Below, one piece after another: positions 46,197 through 55,821 of a DNA stretch of 64,000 nt; the stretch's first letter is position 1, and the number at the start of each line of letters is the position of its first letter. The stretch lies in assembly GCA_035710745.1 (NCBI GenBank), contig DASTCX010000031.1, positions 1 to 64,000 of the forward strand, in the 5' to 3' direction. Source of the stretch: Candidatus Eremiobacteraceae bacterium. GTDB lineage: Bacteria > Vulcanimicrobiota > Vulcanimicrobiia > Eremiobacterales > Eremiobacteraceae. Both the position numbers and the translations under genes were made by a program. The notes beneath the pieces were generated by a model that was not told the DNA's origin, searched no databases, and saw only the letters and a list, made by a program, of their open reading frames with translations.

Positions 46197-47852
46197 GTGG
46201 TCAACGATCGAAGATGGGGTCTGCTATGCCGGTGGGGTGTCACGGCCGCGGTCGCCACGGGATTGACGATCTGCGTGGGCTCGGGGTCAAGCGCGTCACC
46301 CGACCGTGCTGCTCGCGTCAACTCCTGGACGACACCGCACGTGCTGACAATCGCTGACGGCGGCGACCCGAGCACGCTCAACCCGCACTTCAGCGAAACA
46401 GCTTCGACCGCCAACCTGTCTGAGATGACGATGGCGTGGCTGCTCCGCTGGGACGAGCACAACCGCATGTATCCGGAACTCGCGACCGAAGTGCCGACCC
46501 GCGCGAACGGCGGCGTGAGCGGGGATGGGCGCACGATCACGTACCACTTGCGCAGGGGCGTGAAGTGGTCGGACGGCATGCCATTCGACGCCGATGACGT
46601 CGCATTCTCGATCAAGGTCGTGAACGATCCCGCGAATTCCGAGTTCGTGCGGTTTGACCAGATCGCGAAGGTGGATGAGCCCGACAAATTCACGGTCGTC
46701 ATCCACTTGAAGAAGCCGTACTCGCCGTCGACCGAGTCCTTCTTCTCCAGCTGCTGTGCCAACCCGTGCATCCTGCCGAAACATCTGCTCGCGCAGTATC
46801 CGAGCATCAACAACGCGCCGTACAACGCGCTTCCGGTCGGTATCGGGCCGTTCAAGTTCGAGCGCTGGGATCGATCGAAGCAAGTCGTTCTCGTGGCGAA
46901 CCCTTTGTACTGGCGTGGGCGGCCGAAGCTCGACAAGATCGTCTATAAGGTCATCCCAGATCGCGACGAGCTGTTGTCACAACTGCAATCGCACCAGGTC
47001 GACATGTGGTATCAGTTCAGCGGCAAGTATTTGACGCCGATCCAAGCCCTCAGCGGATACACGGTCGTCCGCCAGCCGAGCTACGCGTATAGCCACTACG
47101 ATTTCAACCTCACGCACCCGGTCCTCGCCGACCCCGTCGTGCGCCAAGCGCTTCGGCTCGCGCTCGACCGCCAGGAACTCGTCGACAAAGCCGAGCACGG
47201 GATCGGGACGGTTCAAGACTCAGCGCTGCCTCCGACCGCGCCGTACTTCTTCGCTCAAGAGACGACGCCGTATGATCCGGCGAAGGCGAACGCACTGCTC
47301 GACAAAGCCGGCTGGCTGCGCGGTGCGGAGGGTATCCGCGCGAAGAACGGCGTCAAGCTCATCCTCAACGTCGCGACGCAAGCAGGTGCGCGCGACGTCG
47401 ACGATCAGCTCGAAATCGCGCGCAAGGATTGGAGCGCGATCGGCGTCGGTATCGACCTGCACCACTATCCGCCGGCCTTGATGTTCGCGTCGCGGCAGCA
47501 AGGCGGCGTCGTATTCGGCGATGACTGGGACGTCGTCACTTTTGCGTGGGCTGCCGACCCGCTCGGCGACTTCTCTGCGATATACGGCTGCGACGCGTTC
47601 CCGCCGGCAGGCCAAAACGACGTTCGGTGGTGCGATCGGAGCGCGCAGACGGCGATGGACGCGCTATTCGGGCACTACGATCAGTCCGAGCGCAACGCGG
47701 ATCTCCGCGTCTTGATGCGCGCGTTCGTCGACGACGTCCCATCGATCGTGTCGTTCGTCCGCGTCGATCTGTTCGGGTACAATAAGGACCTGAAAAACTA
47801 CGAGCCGAACAACGTGACGCCGTTCGACAACATGATGGACGTCGACATCTGA
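46197..47852 (+). CDS. Extracellular solute-binding protein, family 5
   Basis: 551 residues. GTG 46197 is chosen because GGAGG (46184-46188) lies 8 nt upstream; the ATG at 46182 would put the SD inside the gene. An N-terminal hydrophobic signal is followed by ADGGDPSTLNPHFSETAST, LRWDEHNRMYPELATEVP and YHLRRGVKWSDGMPFDADDVAFSI, the peptide/nickel-binding signature. It should bind an oligopeptide or similar ligand outside the membrane. No permease or ATPase genes are adjacent, so it is an orphan. Confidence 0.9.
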   Translation: MVNDRRWGLLCRWGVTAAVATGLTICVGSGSSASPDRAARVNSWTTPHVLTIADGGDPSTLNPHFSETASTANLSEMTMAWLLRWDEHNRMYPELATEVPTRANGGVSGDGRTITYHLRRGVKWSDGMPFDADDVAFSIKVVNDPANSEFVRFDQIAKVDEPDKFTVVIHLKKPYSPSTESFFSSCCANPCILPKHLLAQYPSINNAPYNALPVGIGPFKFERWDRSKQVVLVANPLYWRGRPKLDKIVYKVIPDRDELLSQLQSHQVDMWYQFSGKYLTPIQALSGYTVVRQPSYAYSHYDFNLTHPVLADPVVRQALRLALDRQELVDKAEHGIGTVQDSALPPTAPYFFAQETTPYDPAKANALLDKAGWLRGAEGIRAKNGVKLILNVATQAGARDVDDQLEIARKDWSAIGVGIDLHHYPPALMFASRQQGGVVFGDDWDVVTFAWAADPLGDFSAIYGCDAFPPAGQNDVRWCDRSAQTAMDALFGHYDQSERNADLRVLMRAFVDDVPSIVSFVRVDLFGYNKDLKNYEPNNVTPFDNMMDVDI

Positions 47853-47853
47853 C

Positions 47854-49104
47854 CTATTGGGTCTGGCGCTCGTAGGCTCCGATGTCGCAGCCGGGCGGGT
47901 CCCCTTGATCCGGCCGCGACATGCCGCGCTGGTCGGTCTTCAGCAAATGGCCGGCCCAATCTCTGCAACCGCCCCGATTGCCTGCGTCGATAGCCGGGCT
48001 TAAGAACAGCAGCGCCATGGTCTGCGTCGGGCCGCCGTTGTCGTGGAGCGATCCGAGTCTCGGATCGACGTTGTTCATGTCGCCGGCGCCGTCGAGATCG
48101 CACGTCGCGTCGCTGCTCAGGTTGAACCCCTCGGTAGCGAGTGGCGAGCCGCCGCAATTCTGCGGAGTGTTGTTCGCGATGATGTCGTTTTGTACGTAGA
48201 TCGGCAGTCCGAAGTGATTGTAGACGCCTCCGCCGGGAGAGTGTCCGAAGGCCGCCTTGTTTCCGGCGATCGTCGTGTTATCGATTTGCGCGCCGCCGTT
48301 GAGTCCGAACAGCAGCCCGTTGTGTATCGCACCACCGACGCCGGCCCGGGCTTCGTTGCCGTTAAACGTACTGTTCGCTACGTGCAACACGCCGTAGTTG
48401 AAGATGGCGCCGCCGCCCCGTAGATCTCGCGCCGTATTGCCGCTGAACGTGCTGTTGATGATCGTGAGGACGCCGCCATTGCAGATGCCGCCACCCGCGT
48501 TTGCAATGTTGTTTCGGACGATGCTGTTGATGATGGTCAGCGTGCCCGAGGGGCAGTTGTACATCGCTCCGCCGAAGCCGTCGACCGTCGGAGCGGGGAC
48601 ATCGTTCCCCTCGAGGACGACATCGTCGATCGTAAGCGTGCCAAAGCAGTGGTAGATCCCGCCGCCGTCGGGGCTGCCCGTGCCGTTGCGCACCGTAAAG
48701 CCTTTGATCGTCACGTCAGACCGCGTGAATGCGACGGAAAAACCGCTACCGCGTTTTTGCCCGTCGACGATCGTCTTGCTCGGTCCGGCTCCGACGATCT
48801 GCACGCTGTTGCGAACAGTGACGTTCTCGGTGTACACTCCCGCCGCCACGAGGATCTTGTCGCCTGACCCGCTGATGAATACAGCGTGTTGAATGGTCTT
48901 GCACGCGGTCTGCGGTGACAGGCAGTCGTTCTTGTCGCTACCGTTGAGGCCGTCCACGTAAAGCGTTGTGTTGCCAGAGGGCGCCATGAGAAGCCCCTCG
49001 GATCCGACCTCTCGGAACGCCGGATCGGGAGAACCTGCTTGGGCGCATCCCGCAAGCAGCAATATCGCGGCAGCCGCAAAACACCACGCGCGCATGACCC
49101 ACAC
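47854..49104 (-). CDS. Right-handed beta-helix lipoprotein (choice-of-anchor Q type)
   Basis: 416 residues. Signal plus lipobox LAGC (Cys near 20). YVDGLNGSDKNDCLSPQTACKTIQHAV is the common start of the parallel beta-helix family. Repeats such as TIINSTFSGNTARD, HVANSTFNGNEARAGVGGAIHNG and IDNTTIAGNKA follow. The end (FLSPAIDAGNRGGCRDWAG, CDIGAYERQ) matches the choice-of-anchor Q domain. Probably a surface protein binding or shielding polysaccharide. No catalytic triad is evident. Confidence 0.87.
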   Translation of the reverse strand: MWVMRAWCFAAAAILLLAGCAQAGSPDPAFREVGSEGLLMAPSGNTTLYVDGLNGSDKNDCLSPQTACKTIQHAVFISGSGDKILVAAGVYTENVTVRNSVQIVGAGPSKTIVDGQKRGSGFSVAFTRSDVTIKGFTVRNGTGSPDGGGIYHCFGTLTIDDVVLEGNDVPAPTVDGFGGAMYNCPSGTLTIINSIVRNNIANAGGGICNGGVLTIINSTFSGNTARDLRGGGAIFNYGVLHVANSTFNGNEARAGVGGAIHNGLLFGLNGGAQIDNTTIAGNKAAFGHSPGGGVYNHFGLPIYVQNDIIANNTPQNCGGSPLATEGFNLSSDATCDLDGAGDMNNVDPRLGSLHDNGGPTQTMALLFLSPAIDAGNRGGCRDWAGHLLKTDQRGMSRPDQGDPPGCDIGAYERQTQ

Positions 49105-49308
49105 CCTCCCCAGATCTCCTGCACCAGCAGACTAGTCCCGCTGTCTGTAAGTTTGCTGAAATCTTGCAGACAAGGCCAAGCGCCTGGTTAGACGAATCCA
49201 CTCGTAGTGTTGACGCCGCGCACAGTCCTCATATAACCGAGGTTCGGTCATCGGCCAAGCCGAAAGCGCGCGGAGACCTCGGTATCATCTATGAGTTGAG
49301 GATATGTT

Positions 49309-50715
49309 GTGTTTTTGACGACCTATCGGTTCGCCGCGTTCGCAGTTGCATGTCTGAGTGCGCTTGTAGTGGCCTGTGGTGGTGTCGGGTCGACTCTATC
49401 TTCCGGAGGGCCAGTCCACCAGATCGCTTCTCCGGATAAGAACGACCATTCCCCACATGGCGGTCCGTCTCCGACGCCGACTCCCACGTCCTCGCCGTCT
49501 CCGCAGCCGTCACCATCGGGGTCGGGGGTCGTCCAGCACGTCGTCATCATCATCCAAGAAAACCGAAGCGTCGACGATCTCTTCAACGGTTTCCCAGGAG
49601 CCGACACGGCACAAACGGGCCAGACGCACGACGGGCAGACGGTCCGCTTGGCGTCGCGCAGCCTCGCGGCCCCGGGTGATGCGCAACATAGCCATGCGGC
49701 CTGGGTGACGGATTACGACTCGGGCGCCATGAACGGGTTCGACCTGAGGGTGCCGCAAGGTCAACCGGCGAGCTACAACTACGCGTTCGTGCCGCAGTCG
49801 GAGACCGTTCCTTACTGGAATCTCGCGTCGACATACACGTTCGCCGACCGGCTATTTCAGTCGAACACCGGTCCAAGTTTTCCCGCCCACTTGTATTTGA
49901 TCTCTGGCCAATCCGACATGGCGGCGGGCAACCCGGAGATCTCGGGTGTGCCGGTCAATCCGTGGGGATGCGACTCTCCACGAGGCACGATCGTGCAGGT
50001 GATGACGCAAAGCGGGCAACTCACCAACGGCCCCTTTCCGTGCCTAGATTTCACGACACTTGCAGATGAGATGGACGGCGCCGGCGTCACGTGGCGCTAT
50101 TACGCGCCGGCGCTCGGCACATCAGGTGACGTGTGGTCGGCGTTTGACGCCATCAAACATATCCGTTTTGGTACCGACTGGACCCACGTCGTCTCGCCCG
50201 AGACGCAAATCCTCTCAGACGTCTCCGGCGGTTCGCTCGCTCAAGTGACGTGGGTCGTCCCGTCCAAAGTCAACTCGGACCATGCGGGAAGCCAGAGCAC
50301 GACCGGACCGCAATGGGTCGCGTCCGTCGTCAACGCTATCGGCTCAAGCAAATATTGGAACAACACGGTCATCTTCGTGACCTGGGATGACTGGGGAGGC
50401 TGGTACGATCACGTCCCTCCGCCGCAGCTCGACACGATGGGGCTGGGATTCCGTGTTCCGCTTATCGTCGTCTCACCATTTGCGAAGCGTGCCTACGTGT
50501 CGCACGTCCAACATGAGTTCGGCAGCATCCTCAAGTTCACCGAAGAGCAGTTCGGTCTGCCGAGCCTCGGCACGACCGACGCGAGAGCCGACGACCTTTC
50601 GGACTGTTTCAACTTCGGCCAACGGATGGAGAAATTCGTTCCGGTGAAGACGCGGCTCTCGCCGTCGTTCTTCATCCATCAACCTGCGAGCAGCGAGCCG
50701 CCCGACGACTATTAG
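49309..50715 (+). CDS. Secreted phosphoesterase lipoprotein (phospholipase C / acid phosphatase family)
   Basis: 468 residues. The GTG start follows GAGGAT. Lipobox VVAC with Cys near 23, then CGGVGSTL and a Pro/Ser/Thr-rich linker (PTPTPTSSPSPQPSPSG). The catalytic domain has VVIIIQENRSVDDLFNGFPG, FVTWDDWGGWYDHVPPP and HVQHEFGSILKFTEEQFGLPS, the signature of PF04185 phosphoesterases. It may release phosphate from phospholipids or other esters. Its first mature residues are almost the same as those of the lipoprotein at 53271. Confidence 0.9.
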   Translation: MFLTTYRFAAFAVACLSALVVACGGVGSTLSSGGPVHQIASPDKNDHSPHGGPSPTPTPTSSPSPQPSPSGSGVVQHVVIIIQENRSVDDLFNGFPGADTAQTGQTHDGQTVRLASRSLAAPGDAQHSHAAWVTDYDSGAMNGFDLRVPQGQPASYNYAFVPQSETVPYWNLASTYTFADRLFQSNTGPSFPAHLYLISGQSDMAAGNPEISGVPVNPWGCDSPRGTIVQVMTQSGQLTNGPFPCLDFTTLADEMDGAGVTWRYYAPALGTSGDVWSAFDAIKHIRFGTDWTHVVSPETQILSDVSGGSLAQVTWVVPSKVNSDHAGSQSTTGPQWVASVVNAIGSSKYWNNTVIFVTWDDWGGWYDHVPPPQLDTMGLGFRVPLIVVSPFAKRAYVSHVQHEFGSILKFTEEQFGLPSLGTTDARADDLSDCFNFGQRMEKFVPVKTRLSPSFFIHQPASSEPPDDY

Positions 50716-50722
50716 CAGCTGA

Positions 50723-51880
50723 TCAGCAGTGCAGCTTCAGGACGAGCACGCTGGTCCGGGCCGTTCGGGTGAAATACCTGCCGACCGCCCATGCAAGGCT
50801 CGAACCTGGGATCCGCGCGACCGCGTCGAGGTCGTCTCCGGTCGTACCCCGGTTCGGGCTAGCCACGACAGTCCATACCGACCCGTTCCAATTCATCGTA
50901 AACGTTCGATCGGGTAGGAACGTGTTGCCGACCGCCCATACGTCGGTCGCACTTATGGCCGCCGCTCCGTTGATCACCGTGTTCTGACCGGCGACCGTCG
51001 GCGTCGGGCTTACCGAGAACGCACTCCCGTTCCAGACCTCCGCGAGCGGTGCGAAGTACGGCCCGCTATAGTAATAACCGAACGCCCACGTATTGTTTTG
51101 CGCGATCGGCACGATACTCCGGAAGATGCTGTAGCCGATGTTCGGCGTCGGTACGATGCTCAAGGCGCTGCCGTTCCAGACCTCGGCGAGCGCCTTTGGG
51201 CTGCTCGATCCTTGGGAGACGCCAACCGCCCATACGTCGGTCGAGCCGAGAGATCCGGCGCCGAGCAATTGATTGTTCGATCCGGTAACATCGGGACTCG
51301 ACACCACCGACCACGATGCGCCATCCCAATGCAGCGCGAGCGTCAGGTATGCATTCGCGGTCGTGTCGAAATACGATCCGAACGCCCATATGTCGCTCGT
51401 CGAGTTGGCGGCAAGCGCGTTCAGCTGGTTGCTGTTCGATCCGACGTCTGGGCTAGCGACGATCGTCCACGTCGTGCCATCCCAATGCATCGTCAGCGTC
51501 TGTGAGATCCCGTTACGATTGAGAACGGAGCCGACAGCCCAGACGTCCGTCGGCGTTATCTCGCGCACGCTCGACAGTTGCGAGAAATCCGGTTGCGGAC
51601 TGATGACGATCGACCAAGAGGTGCCGTCATAGTGCTCGGTGAGCGGCCACGAGTCATCCGTGCGCACCTGCAAGTGATACCCGACGGCCCATGCATCAGC
51701 GCGCGAGGTCGCCGAAACGCCTAGCAGTTCGTTGCCGTCGCTCGTCGTGTTCGGAGCGGAGCTGAAGTTCGCGGCGCATGAAGTCCCGATAAGCCTCGGC
51801 GACGGAAGGGCGGCAACGGGTCGTACCATTGACGCGAGCCAAAGGAATATAAGAGCAAACGCGACGCCGTAACGTGACAT
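50723..51880 (-). CDS. Secreted seven-bladed repeat protein (DVWAVG repeats)
   Basis: 385 residues from ATG 51880. Signal peptide (VAFALIFLWLASMVRPVAA), then seven repeats of about 46 residues, each with a D(V/I)WA(V/F)G strand and HWDGTTWTIVASP-like strand. The first repeats read DAWAVG, DVWAVG, DIWAFG, DVWAVG. The pattern fits a seven-bladed beta-propeller. No catalytic residues are obvious. The gene at 54432 is a divergent paralogue. Confidence 0.82.
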   Translation of the reverse strand: MSRYGVAFALIFLWLASMVRPVAALPSPRLIGTSCAANFSSAPNTTSDGNELLGVSATSRADAWAVGYHLQVRTDDSWPLTEHYDGTSWSIVISPQPDFSQLSSVREITPTDVWAVGSVLNRNGISQTLTMHWDGTTWTIVASPDVGSNSNQLNALAANSTSDIWAFGSYFDTTANAYLTLALHWDGASWSVVSSPDVTGSNNQLLGAGSLGSTDVWAVGVSQGSSSPKALAEVWNGSALSIVPTPNIGYSIFRSIVPIAQNNTWAFGYYYSGPYFAPLAEVWNGSAFSVSPTPTVAGQNTVINGAAAISATDVWAVGNTFLPDRTFTMNWNGSVWTVVASPNRGTTGDDLDAVARIPGSSLAWAVGRYFTRTARTSVLVLKLHC

Positions 51881-52087
51881 GATGTGGTTCTTCTGTTCGG
51901 CGACTTCCAGCCGACATTCGCGTGCACCCGCTGCGCTAGAGTTGTCGAGAGTGCTGGTTCCCAAGTTTTTCATTTTCGAAACTGAAAAAAACTGGGACCT
52001 CCAAGGCCCTAGGTCGATGTTGAAATCAGTTGCGCCGCGTGCGAGAATGGAGCTGTTATCTCCCGTCGATGTAGCGGAGGTGCGCAT

Positions 52088-53083
52088 ATGCGCCTAACAA
52101 CGTTGCTCACTCTCGGGCTGGCAATCATTTCGTCAGCCGCCGTCGGCTGTTCGTCGCTCGGCGAGCGAAACGCCATATCACCACCATTGCCGGGCGTAGG
52201 AGCGATGGTCGCTTCGCAGGCGCCGCTATTTACCCCGCGACTGATCACGATGAACAGCCGGACCAGTCGCCTCGAGGCGTGGCCGATCCAACGGGGCGGC
52301 GGTAGCGATCCGGAGCCCATCACGCCTCCGCTCAACGTCGGAGGCGCGAGCGTGCTTTCGACGATCGGTGACGTCGTCGTGATGGTCGAGTCGTTCCCAT
52401 CCTCGCGCGTCGTCCTATATAACACCAAGACCGGAACGACACGTTTCCTCGATGATCCATTCGGTACGCCGATCGCGATTGCGGTCGCCAAAGACAAGAC
52501 TATTTATGCCTTAAATGTTTCCAAGAACGGGTCGCCTATCACGATGTATCAACCCCCGGCGCACCGCGCGGTTGAATTGAATTGCAGCGTTATGCCATCC
52601 GGCCAAGCGATCGCCGTCGACAACGAAGGGAATATCTTCATCCAAGGCTACCCTTCGAACAGCGCATATTCCATCGCGGAGATCCCGAATGGGCCCGGCG
52701 GCCCCGAGCCGCAGAACTGCGCGATCCTGCCCCTTGAGACCAATCCGGGCTACGTCGGTGGAGTCGCCATCGATCCGAAGACGGACGCCTTGATCACGCT
52801 CGACGATCCATCGTTGTGCGCGGGCGGCGAGGAAGGCCGCATGACGATCTATCCCAGGCCGTACAATCAGAGCACTGGCCGCTCAAAGGACATCGGCAAG
52901 AACTGCACGGGCGGACTCTGGCTCAATGCCGATTCGACGATCGTGTTCACCAGCGACGAAGACGTCAGCGGCAGCTTCTCGTTTATCCTACAGCGCAGTT
53001 TCCCGGATGGCGGCGACATCGGCATCTACCATGGCAGCAATTTCGCCGGTTTGGCGCCGATGCCAAGTATGCTGCCGAATTAA
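52088..53083 (+). CDS. Propeller-like lipoprotein, function unknown
   Basis: 331 residues. GGAGG lies about 8 nt before ATG 52088. The signal ends with lipobox AVGC (Cys near 21). The mature part has repeats like SGQAIAVDNEGNIFIQGYP, YVGGVAIDPKTDALITLDD and GGLWLNADSTIVFTSDED, similar to NHL/SMP-30 propellers. Two Cys pairs may be oxidised. It is divergent from the DVWAVG gene and followed by a strong terminator. Confidence 0.78.
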   Translation: MRLTTLLTLGLAIISSAAVGCSSLGERNAISPPLPGVGAMVASQAPLFTPRLITMNSRTSRLEAWPIQRGGGSDPEPITPPLNVGGASVLSTIGDVVVMVESFPSSRVVLYNTKTGTTRFLDDPFGTPIAIAVAKDKTIYALNVSKNGSPITMYQPPAHRAVELNCSVMPSGQAIAVDNEGNIFIQGYPSNSAYSIAEIPNGPGGPEPQNCAILPLETNPGYVGGVAIDPKTDALITLDDPSLCAGGEEGRMTIYPRPYNQSTGRSKDIGKNCTGGLWLNADSTIVFTSDEDVSGSFSFILQRSFPDGGDIGIYHGSNFAGLAPMPSMLPN

Positions 53084-53104
53084 CGCTCCCGCTGGATCCT
53101 ACCG

Positions 53105-53138
53105 AAAACCCGCAATCTAAAAAGGTGCGGGTTTTTTT
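53105..53138 (+). terminator. Rho-independent terminator
   Basis: AAAACCCGCA (53105-53114) pairs with TGCGGGTTTT, followed by more Ts, ending the transcript of the lipoprotein at 52088. Confidence 0.9.
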
Positions 53139-53270
53139 ATACGTTCGAACCGCCGCTCGCTTGACTGCTGCGAATTAGGCCTTGCAATTTGCCTCGTTCA
53201 GGGTTACGCTTTGCCATGTTCGCGTCGACGCTTCGCCGACGCTATTGATTTGTGTCCGATGGAGTTGCAT

Positions 53271-54272
53271 ATGAAGATCTCACATCTAGCCCAGCGGATT
53301 TTGGTCATTTGTGCGGCGGCAACGCTCGCGGCCTGCGGCGGCGTCGGGTCGACGCTTCAGACGGGATCTCCGCAGAAGCCGACCGCGCAGGTCGCGCACG
53401 GCACTCTTAACTTCGTTCACGCCGGTGTACCGTTCGCTTCGCTTTCGGCTCATCCGGCAAGCGTCAGTCACACGATCATGGCCACGTACCCGACGACAAG
53501 CCCGCTTCTGTTCGAGGGTGATCAGGCCGATAACCGGGTCGCGATCTACAAAGCGGGCCGACTCGCTCACAACCCCGCTCCTATAGCTACGATTAGTTTG
53601 ACCTGTCCCTACGGCTTGGCGATGAACTCGGTTGGTACGCTTTTTGTCGCGAGCAATTGCGGAGGCAACACCGTAACCGAGTACCCCATCGGTTCGACGT
53701 CGCCGTCGGTGACGATCACGAACGGGATAAGTAATCCGCTTGGTCTAGCGGTAGACGGAAGCGGGAAGCTCTACGTCAGCAACTACCCCGCGGCGATCAC
53801 CGAGTACCCCAACGGGTCGACGTCGCCGTCGGTGACGATCACGGGCGGCGGCTTGACCGATCCATTCGGTCTCGCGCTCGACAGTCTCAAGAACCTGTAC
53901 GTCGCCGACTTCGGCGCCGACCAGGTCTTTGAGATCAAGCGACACACGACCACACCGATACCGCTCAACTTGCAAGGTCTTTCCGAGCCGATCGGCGTTG
54001 CGTTCGACAATCTCGGGAACTTGTGGGTGACGGATGGCGCGGGCGACAAGATCAACGTCTATCCGCCGGGCTCGACGGTTGCGAGCCAGACGATCACGTC
54101 GGGATACACCTTCCCGTACGCGATCACCATCGACAAACGTGGCAAGGTGGCCATCTCCAACATCAGCTCGCCGATCGCGGTGCACGCGTACTTGCCCGGA
54201 CAGTTCACGCCGTTCGCGACGCTGACAAACGGCATCACGCTTCCGACGGGACTGCTCTTGAAGCTACCCTAA
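53271..54272 (+). CDS. NHL-repeat beta-propeller lipoprotein
   Basis: 333 residues. ATG 53271 has GGAG 8 nt upstream. Lipobox LAAC (Cys near 22) is followed by CGGVGSTLQTG. Propeller repeats are clear: PYGLAMNSVGTLFVASNCGGNTVTEY, NPLGLAVDGSGKLYVSN, DPFGLALDSLKNLYVADFG, EPIGVAFDNLGNLWVTDG. Two blades share GSTSPSVTIT. It is of the Vgb/NHL type and has no catalytic site that I can name. Confidence 0.83.
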   Translation: MKISHLAQRILVICAAATLAACGGVGSTLQTGSPQKPTAQVAHGTLNFVHAGVPFASLSAHPASVSHTIMATYPTTSPLLFEGDQADNRVAIYKAGRLAHNPAPIATISLTCPYGLAMNSVGTLFVASNCGGNTVTEYPIGSTSPSVTITNGISNPLGLAVDGSGKLYVSNYPAAITEYPNGSTSPSVTITGGGLTDPFGLALDSLKNLYVADFGADQVFEIKRHTTTPIPLNLQGLSEPIGVAFDNLGNLWVTDGAGDKINVYPPGSTVASQTITSGYTFPYAITIDKRGKVAISNISSPIAVHAYLPGQFTPFATLTNGITLPTGLLLKLP

Positions 54273-54307
54273 GGGCGCACTTCGGCTCGGCGAAACGTCA
54301 AACAGCG

Positions 54308-54332
54308 AAGGCCCCGGCAACTCCGGGGCCTT
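54308..54332 (+). terminator. Hairpin terminator
   Basis: AAGGCCCCGG/CCGGGGCCTT, a 10-bp stem with a 5-nt loop, 35 nt after the NHL lipoprotein stop. Only TTCAACTT follows, so efficiency is uncertain. Confidence 0.65.
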
Positions 54333-54431
54333 CAACTTCGCGCCGCTCAACATTGAGCCGCCAACTCACGGGTTTCAGGTCCGGACGTGGATCACGCAAG
54401 CCGGCGCACCCTTGTGCATGCACGCTGACTC

Positions 54432-55565
54432 TCAACAAGAGGACAGATCGGTTACGCCCTTGCCGCTGCTACCGCTGCTGTCTTCCGCACGACCAAAGGA
54501 CCACAAGGCGTGAGGCTGGCCCGAGATGCCAAAGAGAGATTGGAATGTTTGCGGTTCTGGTGCGCGTAGCGTCGTCCACGCAAGACCCGTCCAGTGAGCG
54601 ACGATGTTCGTTGATTGGAATGGACGTCGGTCGTATGTCACGCCAGCGGTCCAAACGTTGCTTCGCGAAAGGGCTAGCACACCATTCAAGGTCGCGTACT
54701 TCAAGTGAAACGTCGGGCCAGGCACCTGCGTCCAAGAAACGCCATCCCAATGGGCGACGAGTGGTCGAACGCTACGGTCAAATGAAACCGTACCGACAGC
54801 CCAAACGTCGCCATCGCTCAGCTCCGAAACGGAGCTAAAGCTTCCTCCGGTTGGAAGCCCAGTCGTGAGCATTTGTGACCACGTCTGTCCATTCCAGTGG
54901 ACGGCCAGTGGATACGAGCTTCCAGTCGGAGCCGTGTACGATCCAACGGCAAAGGCAGACTTTTGGGATAGGGCCGCGATTCCAGCAATGTAGCCCGGCG
55001 TCGCATAGGCGACCGACCACGATCCTCGATCGTGAAGCTCTATGAAACTAAACGCGCTGCTCTGCAACCCGGCTACGCCAACCATCCACAAAGCGTTTGA
55101 CTTGCCGATTCCCGTGACGCCTTGCAATAGGGCATCCTGACCTGGATTTGGCGGTAACACGAGGGCCCACCGCTTGCCATTCCAGTGAAGGGCGAGCGTT
55201 GAGTAAGCGCCCTGCGTCAAATCGAAATAGTCGCCGACCGCCCAAACATTCGCGCTTGAGATCGCGGCAACGCCGTAGAGGTTCGGCCCGTATTTATTTG
55301 CCTCATAGTTCGGCGTCGGTACAATCGTCCACGATGTGCCATCCCAGTGCTCAGCGAGAGTCTCCTTGGCCTTGAAGTTAGCCGCCGAGCCCACCGCCCA
55401 TACATCGTTTGCAGCAATTGAAACGCCCGAGTAGAAAGCATCGATGCGCAGATCCCTGGCGTTTGGAACGCGGTGGATCGTACATTGGGAGGCACCGGCC
55501 GGCGCGACGCGAGTGAATAGGATTGCGACGATGACAATCAAGATTGCGAGTAATTGTTTGTTCAT
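54432..55565 (-). CDS. Secreted seven-bladed repeat protein, paralogue of the 50723 gene
   Basis: 377 residues from ATG 55565. Signal peptide (LLAILIVIVAILFTRVAPAGA), then seven repeats: DVWAVG, NVWAVG, ALWMVG, SAFAVG, DVWAVG, NVWTAG, ALWSFG, each with an LAEHWDGTSWTIVPTP-like partner strand. Repeats 3, 4 and 7 have drifted. A single Cys near the start and one at the end may pair. Function unknown. It lies between the NHL lipoprotein and the tRNA-Asn island. Confidence 0.8.
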   Translation of the reverse strand: MNKQLLAILIVIVAILFTRVAPAGASQCTIHRVPNARDLRIDAFYSGVSIAANDVWAVGSAANFKAKETLAEHWDGTSWTIVPTPNYEANKYGPNLYGVAAISSANVWAVGDYFDLTQGAYSTLALHWNGKRWALVLPPNPGQDALLQGVTGIGKSNALWMVGVAGLQSSAFSFIELHDRGSWSVAYATPGYIAGIAALSQKSAFAVGSYTAPTGSSYPLAVHWNGQTWSQMLTTGLPTGGSFSSVSELSDGDVWAVGTVSFDRSVRPLVAHWDGVSWTQVPGPTFHLKYATLNGVLALSRSNVWTAGVTYDRRPFQSTNIVAHWTGLAWTTLRAPEPQTFQSLFGISGQPHALWSFGRAEDSSGSSGKGVTDLSSC

Positions 55566-55775
55566 TGGGATCAATCAGCAGCCTTACCGGCTTGCCATGC
55601 CTTCGCTACGTGCCGGGGGTCTCCCGCGCAACTCCTCTTTGGAGGGCCCAGAGTCAATCAGTGCACGCACATGGGTAGACGAACCAAGCCGCTAATATCA
55701 ATGATGGCGCGAGCAATTTGAACAGCATGATGTGCGGACGTACGCGGAAATGCGCGGATCCTGGCGGACAGACAG

Positions 55776-55808
55776 AAAACCCGCGGCCTCAATTATGGCG
55801 CGGGTTTT
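55776..55808 (-). terminator. Former terminator of tRNA-Asn, now beyond the island
   Basis: AAAACCCGC (55776-55784) and GCGGGTTTT (55800-55808) form a stem with a T-run on the minus strand. It lies just past the tRNA fragment at 55822, so it probably ended the tRNA-Asn transcript before the island inserted. Confidence 0.7.
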
Positions 55809-55821
55809 CCTCGTAAACCAT

